Shown: positions 6,958 through 9,794 of the stretch, one piece after another
Position numbering within the stretch: the first letter of the stretch is position 1
Layout: each line of letters begins with the position of its first letter
From: Nitrosomonas eutropha
GTDB lineage: Bacteria > Pseudomonadota > Gammaproteobacteria > Burkholderiales > Nitrosomonadaceae
Direction: 5' to 3'
Assembly: GCA_014584635.1 (NCBI GenBank)
Contig: JACTML010000002.1
Location: 1 to 9,794 of the forward strand
DNA: 9,794 nucleotides
Notes under the pieces: generated by a model
Told to the model about the DNA's origin: nothing
Databases searched by the model: none
Seen by the model: only the letters and a program-made list of their open reading frames with translations
Made by a program: the position numbers and the translations under genes

Positions 6958-8535
6958 TTATTTAACAACAGGCGGAGTTTCAAAGCTGTGATAAGGAGCT
7001 GGTGAAGGCAAATGAGTCCATTCCAGTGTGGTCGCCCCTTCCCATGTTTTATCTGCAGCTTTCTCTCCACCACGTACACACTTAATAACAATGTATACAA
7101 ACAGCAATTGTGTCAACCCGAATCCAAATGCACCAATACTTGAAATCATATTGAAATCAGCAAACTGAAGTGCATAATCCGGAATTCTCCGAGGCATACC
7201 AGCCAGCCCAAGGAAATGTTGAACAAAGAATGCCATGTTAAAGAAAATCATTGACAACCAGAAGTGCCATTTGCCTAATGTTTCATCGTACATATGACCG
7301 GTCCATTTGGGTAACCAATAATATGCTCCTGAAAATAACGCAAACAAGGCACCGGAAACCAGCACATAGTGGAAATGCGCGATGACATAGTATGTATCCT
7401 GTACCTGCACATCAATTGGCACTACCGCACAAACAACACCACTAAATCCACCGATAACAAACAGTACGATAAATCCTATTGCAAACAGCATCGGCGTTTC
7501 AAATGTCATGGAACCGCGCCACATGGTTGCTGTCCAGTTAAAGACTTTAACGCCTGTCGGCACTCCGATCAGCATCGTTGCATACATAAAGAACAACTGT
7601 CCGGTTACGGGCATACCAGCGGTAAACATATGATGCGCCCAAACAAAACAGGACAGCAGAGCAATCGCGGCAATTGCATAAACCATTGATGTATAACCAA
7701 ACAATGGTTTGCGTGAGAACGTTGCGATAACTTCTGAGATCACTCCAAATGCCGGTAATATCATGATATATACTTCCGGATGTCCGAAGAACCAGAAGAT
7801 ATGCTGGAACATCACAGGATCACCGCCACCGGCAGCATTAAAGAAACTCGTACCAAAATTGCGGTCTGTCAGCACCATTGTTACGGCACCTGCCAATACC
7901 GGCATTACCAGCACCAGCAAATATGCTGTAATTAACCATCCCCATACGAACATCGGCATTTTCATCAGCGTTAAGCCGGGAGCACGCATGTTCAGGATAG
8001 TTGTGATGATATTTATGGAACCCATGATTGAAGACATTCCAAAGACATGGACAGCAAACAACATCATGTCTGTTCCCATACCGCCTTGGGTAGATAACGG
8101 AGGATAGAACGTCCAACCACCAGCTGCAGCTCCGCCCGGTACAAAAAATGAAGTTATCAATAACAATGCTGCAATTGGTAACAGCCAGAAACTCCAGTTA
8201 TTCAAACGAGCAAAAGCCATGTCTGGAGCACCGATCATTAATGGTATTTGCCAGTTCGCAAATCCCACCCATGCTGGCATAACAGCACCAAATACCATGA
8301 TCAAACCATGTAACGTGGTAAATGAATTGAATACCTCAGGCTCAAGAATCTGAATACCAGGCATAAAAAGCTCAGCCCTGATACCCATGGCCAGAAAACC
8401 ACCAACAAACAACATGGCCAGACTGAAACACAGATAAAGTGTCCCGATATCTTTATGGTTGGTGGTAGTTAACCAGCGCATTATACCGGTTGGATGATCA
8501 TGTGCATGACCATGCACATCTTGTATTACCGCCAT
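6958..8535 (-). CDS. ctaD: Cytochrome c oxidase subunit I (aa3 type)
   Basis: Subunit I of the proton-pumping heme-copper oxidase holds heme a and the heme a3-Cu(B) centre where oxygen is reduced. The 525 residues span the twelve expected helices. Visible ligands are H76 and H389 for heme a, H387 for heme a3, and H252, H301 and H302 for Cu(B); Y256 is placed for the His-Tyr cross-link. E254 in GHPEVY marks a type A1 oxidase. D105 with N112/N113 marks the D channel and K330 in VPTGVK the K channel, so proton pumping should be intact. The N-terminus is His-rich (HGHAHDH), as is common in relatives. ATG at 8535-8533 has AAGGAGA at 8541-8547. It lies 54 bp after ctaC and just before the small membrane protein gene. 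Confidence 0.99.
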   Translation of the reverse strand: MAVIQDVHGHAHDHPTGIMRWLTTTNHKDIGTLYLCFSLAMLFVGGFLAMGIRAELFMPGIQILEPEVFNSFTTLHGLIMVFGAVMPAWVGFANWQIPLMIGAPDMAFARLNNWSFWLLPIAALLLITSFFVPGGAAAGGWTFYPPLSTQGGMGTDMMLFAVHVFGMSSIMGSINIITTILNMRAPGLTLMKMPMFVWGWLITAYLLVLVMPVLAGAVTMVLTDRNFGTSFFNAAGGGDPVMFQHIFWFFGHPEVYIMILPAFGVISEVIATFSRKPLFGYTSMVYAIAAIALLSCFVWAHHMFTAGMPVTGQLFFMYATMLIGVPTGVKVFNWTATMWRGSMTFETPMLFAIGFIVLFVIGGFSGVVCAVVPIDVQVQDTYYVIAHFHYVLVSGALFALFSGAYYWLPKWTGHMYDETLGKWHFWLSMIFFNMAFFVQHFLGLAGMPRRIPDYALQFADFNMISSIGAFGFGLTQLLFVYIVIKCVRGGEKAADKTWEGATTLEWTHLPSPAPYHSFETPPVVK

Positions 8536-8589
8536 TATTTTCTCCTTTTTTCAACCTAATTGATCTATATCTTCACGAATACAAAGGTA

Positions 8590-9435
8590 TCAGTTTTTAC
8601 TCGCTTCATTTTCAACGAGCGCCGTATTCACAATTGCAGCAGCTGATGCAGTTTTTTGTTTCCCCGCAACCCATTGACTGTATTTCTCTTGCTCCATCAC
8701 CTCTACAATGACTGGCATAAATCCATGTTCCTTACCACAAAGCTCTGCACACTGCCCACGGTAAATACCAGGTTTTTCCACCTTGAACCATGCATCGCGA
8801 ATAAACCCGGGAATTGCATCCTGTTTTACACCAAGTGCAGGTACCCACCATGCATGAATAACATCATTAGCCGTCATGAGTATTCTGATTTTCTTTCCAG
8901 TCGGCACCACTACACGATTATCTACTTCCAACAAATAATCTTCTCCCTTGGGCGCCTGATTGCGAATTTGATCTTGAGGTGTAGAGAGTTGGCTGTAAAA
9001 ACTGATCCCTTCTCCCTCTCCCTGAATATAATCGTAACCCCACATCCATTGATATCCGGTAGCCTTAATGGTGATATCTGCCTCACTCGTATCTTTCATG
9101 GCAATAACCGTTTTGGTTGCTGGCCATGAAATAGCGATCAGAATCAGGACTGGAATTATTGTCCAAATCACTTCAACAGCCATATTTTCATGAAAATTAG
9201 CCGCCTTATAACCAACTGATTTGCGGTGTTTAACTATGGAATAACCCATCACACCAAAAACACCTATGAATATCGCCAGGCAGATCCATAAAACCATCAT
9301 ATGCTGGTCATATATCTCTTGTGCAATCGGAGTTTGTGGTTCAGGCAAATTATATTTACTTGATATCGCCAGCCCGGAATAAGAACCAAGAACCACTAAA
9401 CTTGATAGCGATGCCATCAACTTACCAACCTTCAT
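8590..9435 (-). CDS. ctaC: Cytochrome c oxidase subunit II
   Basis: Subunit II accepts electrons from cytochrome c at the binuclear Cu(A) site. The 281 residues begin with a probable signal peptide (about 1-25), followed by two membrane helices (about 47-66 and 88-106) and a periplasmic cupredoxin domain. Cu(A) ligands are all present: H194 in DVIHAWW, then C229, E231, C233, H237 and M240 in QCAELCGKEHGFM. The aromatic stretch GYQWMWGYDY (127-136) is the electron-entry region, and E88 matches the K-channel Glu of this subunit. There is no C-terminal heme c motif, so this is aa3 rather than caa3. ATG at 9435-9433 has GGGGGAT at 9441-9447, a G-rich ribosome-binding site 5 nt away. It is the first gene of the oxidase operon; a 20-bp palindrome lies 70 bp upstream. 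Confidence 0.98.
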   Translation of the reverse strand: MKVGKLMASLSSLVVLGSYSGLAISSKYNLPEPQTPIAQEIYDQHMMVLWICLAIFIGVFGVMGYSIVKHRKSVGYKAANFHENMAVEVIWTIIPVLILIAISWPATKTVIAMKDTSEADITIKATGYQWMWGYDYIQGEGEGISFYSQLSTPQDQIRNQAPKGEDYLLEVDNRVVVPTGKKIRILMTANDVIHAWWVPALGVKQDAIPGFIRDAWFKVEKPGIYRGQCAELCGKEHGFMPVIVEVMEQEKYSQWVAGKQKTASAAAIVNTALVENEASKN

Positions 9436-9501
9436 ATTTTATCCCCCACATTAATTACCAAACAATTTAACAGCCCGTCTGCGACTCTGCGATGTCTATT
9501 T

Positions 9502-9532
9502 GCCTTATACGTACATGTACGTATACATCACC
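9502..9532 (-). promoter_or_regulatory. 20-bp palindrome in a possible ctaC promoter
   Basis: TATACGTACATGTACGTATA at 9506-9525 is a perfect palindrome 70 bp before the ctaC start. On the minus strand, TTGGTG (9532-9527) and TATAAG (9509-9504) would form a -35/-10 pair with a 17-bp spacing. The palindrome then fills the spacer and overlaps the -10, so a bound dimer could block or reshape the promoter. The -35 is a weak match (four of six), so the promoter is tentative; the palindrome is certain. The rest of 9436-9694 holds no gene I can support. Confidence 0.45.
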
Positions 9533-9664
9533 AATTAACTGCTTTAAGTACATTTGCCTGCCTGCTCAGCAAATCGAAGTCGAAACCAGGTGACAGCTTT
9601 TTTGGGGCAATCTTAGCATTCAGGCACCGCTAGCACAAGAGAAGGAATCAGCATGATTTTTATG

Positions 9665-9695
9665 AAAAAATCACCATATTTATATCATGGTGATT
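9665..9695 (-). terminator. Rho-independent terminator upstream of the oxidase operon
   Basis: Perfect 9-bp arms AATCACCAT (9669-9677) and ATGGTGATT (9687-9695) flank a 9-nt loop. On the minus strand the T residues closing the stem run on into a T tract (9670-9665), a normal intrinsic-terminator layout, though the stem is AT-rich. It would end transcription coming from a minus-strand gene to the right and insulate the cox operon. On the plus strand the downstream T run is interrupted and weaker. Confidence 0.6.
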
Positions 9696-9793
9696 CACAT
9701 TTTTATCATCTTATCTCTGAATTCCTTCTGCCATCTCAGGATATTTATTGTTTTGTCATTTTTCATACCAATTTTATATGCACGAATACAAGA
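9695..9793 (-). CDS. Possible C-terminal end of an unidentified gene
   Basis: A minus-strand frame is open from the window edge to a TGA at 9697-9695, encoding 32 residues that end RWQKEFRDKMIKM. The stop abuts the stem of the terminator at 9665-9695, which is where the end of a gene would be expected. The residues are charged and resemble an ordinary protein tail, but the stretch is short enough to be open by chance. No family can be recognised, so the call rests mainly on the terminator context. Confidence 0.35.
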   Translation of the reverse strand, partial: SCIRAYKIGMKNDKTINILRWQKEFRDKMIKM

Positions 9794-9794
9794 A

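Noticed and set aside
7369..8107. Plus-strand frames of 106 and 132 codons opposite ctaD
   Set aside because: These are complements of a conserved coding region, Cys/His-rich only because they mirror membrane-helix codons.
8570..8584. 11-mer TTGTATTCGTG (minus strand) shared with the right edge of the window
   Set aside because: Repeats of 11 bases are expected several times by chance in a 10-kb AT-rich window.
8490..9129. Plus-strand frames of 73 and 157 codons opposite ctaC and the ctaC-ctaD gap
   Set aside because: They overlap the Cu(A) domain coding sequence and have no recognisable domain or initiation signal.
9552..9574. ATTTGC/GCAAAT 6-bp inverted repeat upstream of ctaC
   Set aside because: A stem this short is expected by chance in AT-rich DNA, and it has no clear relation to a promoter.
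1..9794. Mobile elements, CRISPR arrays, tRNA or rRNA genes, phage or defence genes
   Set aside because: No transposase, regular repeat-spacer pattern, cloverleaf or recognisable accessory gene was found; the window is conserved core genome.

Overview
This is a chromosomal window in which every supported gene lies on the minus strand, so transcription runs from high to low coordinates. In that direction the order is: a possible gene end entering from the right edge (9695-9793), a terminator-like hairpin, then the aa3-type cytochrome c oxidase locus ctaC (subunit II), ctaD (subunit I), a 35-residue membrane protein, ctaG (Cu(B) chaperone), ctaE (subunit III), SURF1, a small SCO/thioredoxin-like membrane protein and ctaB (heme O synthase). 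Two housekeeping genes follow: rpsO (ribosomal protein S15) and pnp (polynucleotide phosphorylase). The proteins and the cluster layout look betaproteobacterial. The AT-rich composition and protein details suggest a Nitrosomonadaceae ammonia oxidiser such as Nitrosomonas; this taxonomic call comes from family memory, not a database search.

The oxidase part encodes a complete three-subunit catalytic core. Subunit I has all heme a, heme a3 and Cu(B) ligands, the His-Tyr pair and both proton-channel markers. Subunit II has an intact Cu(A) site and no cytochrome c extension. The rest of the locus is maturation machinery: CtaG for Cu(B), SURF1 for heme a insertion, the CxxxC protein probably for copper or thiol handling, and CtaB for the heme O precursor of heme A. 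Heme A synthase (ctaA/COX15), which often sits next to ctaB in betaproteobacteria, is not in this window.

The gaps contain more structure than the genes. There is a perfect 20-bp palindrome 70 bp upstream of ctaC. A terminator-like hairpin separates ctaE from SURF1, dividing the structural genes from the later assembly genes. A nested hairpin overlaps the stop codon of the SCO-like gene. A perfect 14-bp inverted repeat lies between ctaB and rpsO. rpsO has its own good sigma70-type promoter, and the rpsO-pnp gap carries a hairpin reminiscent of the RNase III/PNPase control region of enterobacteria. pnp starts at TTG, immediately after an in-frame stop.

I see no mobile element, CRISPR array, tRNA or rRNA, and no clearly new biological system. 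The region is a conserved core locus. The points worth a second look are the regulatory palindrome, the intra-operon hairpins, the very small membrane protein and an apparent substitution of the conserved heme-ligating His of SURF1.
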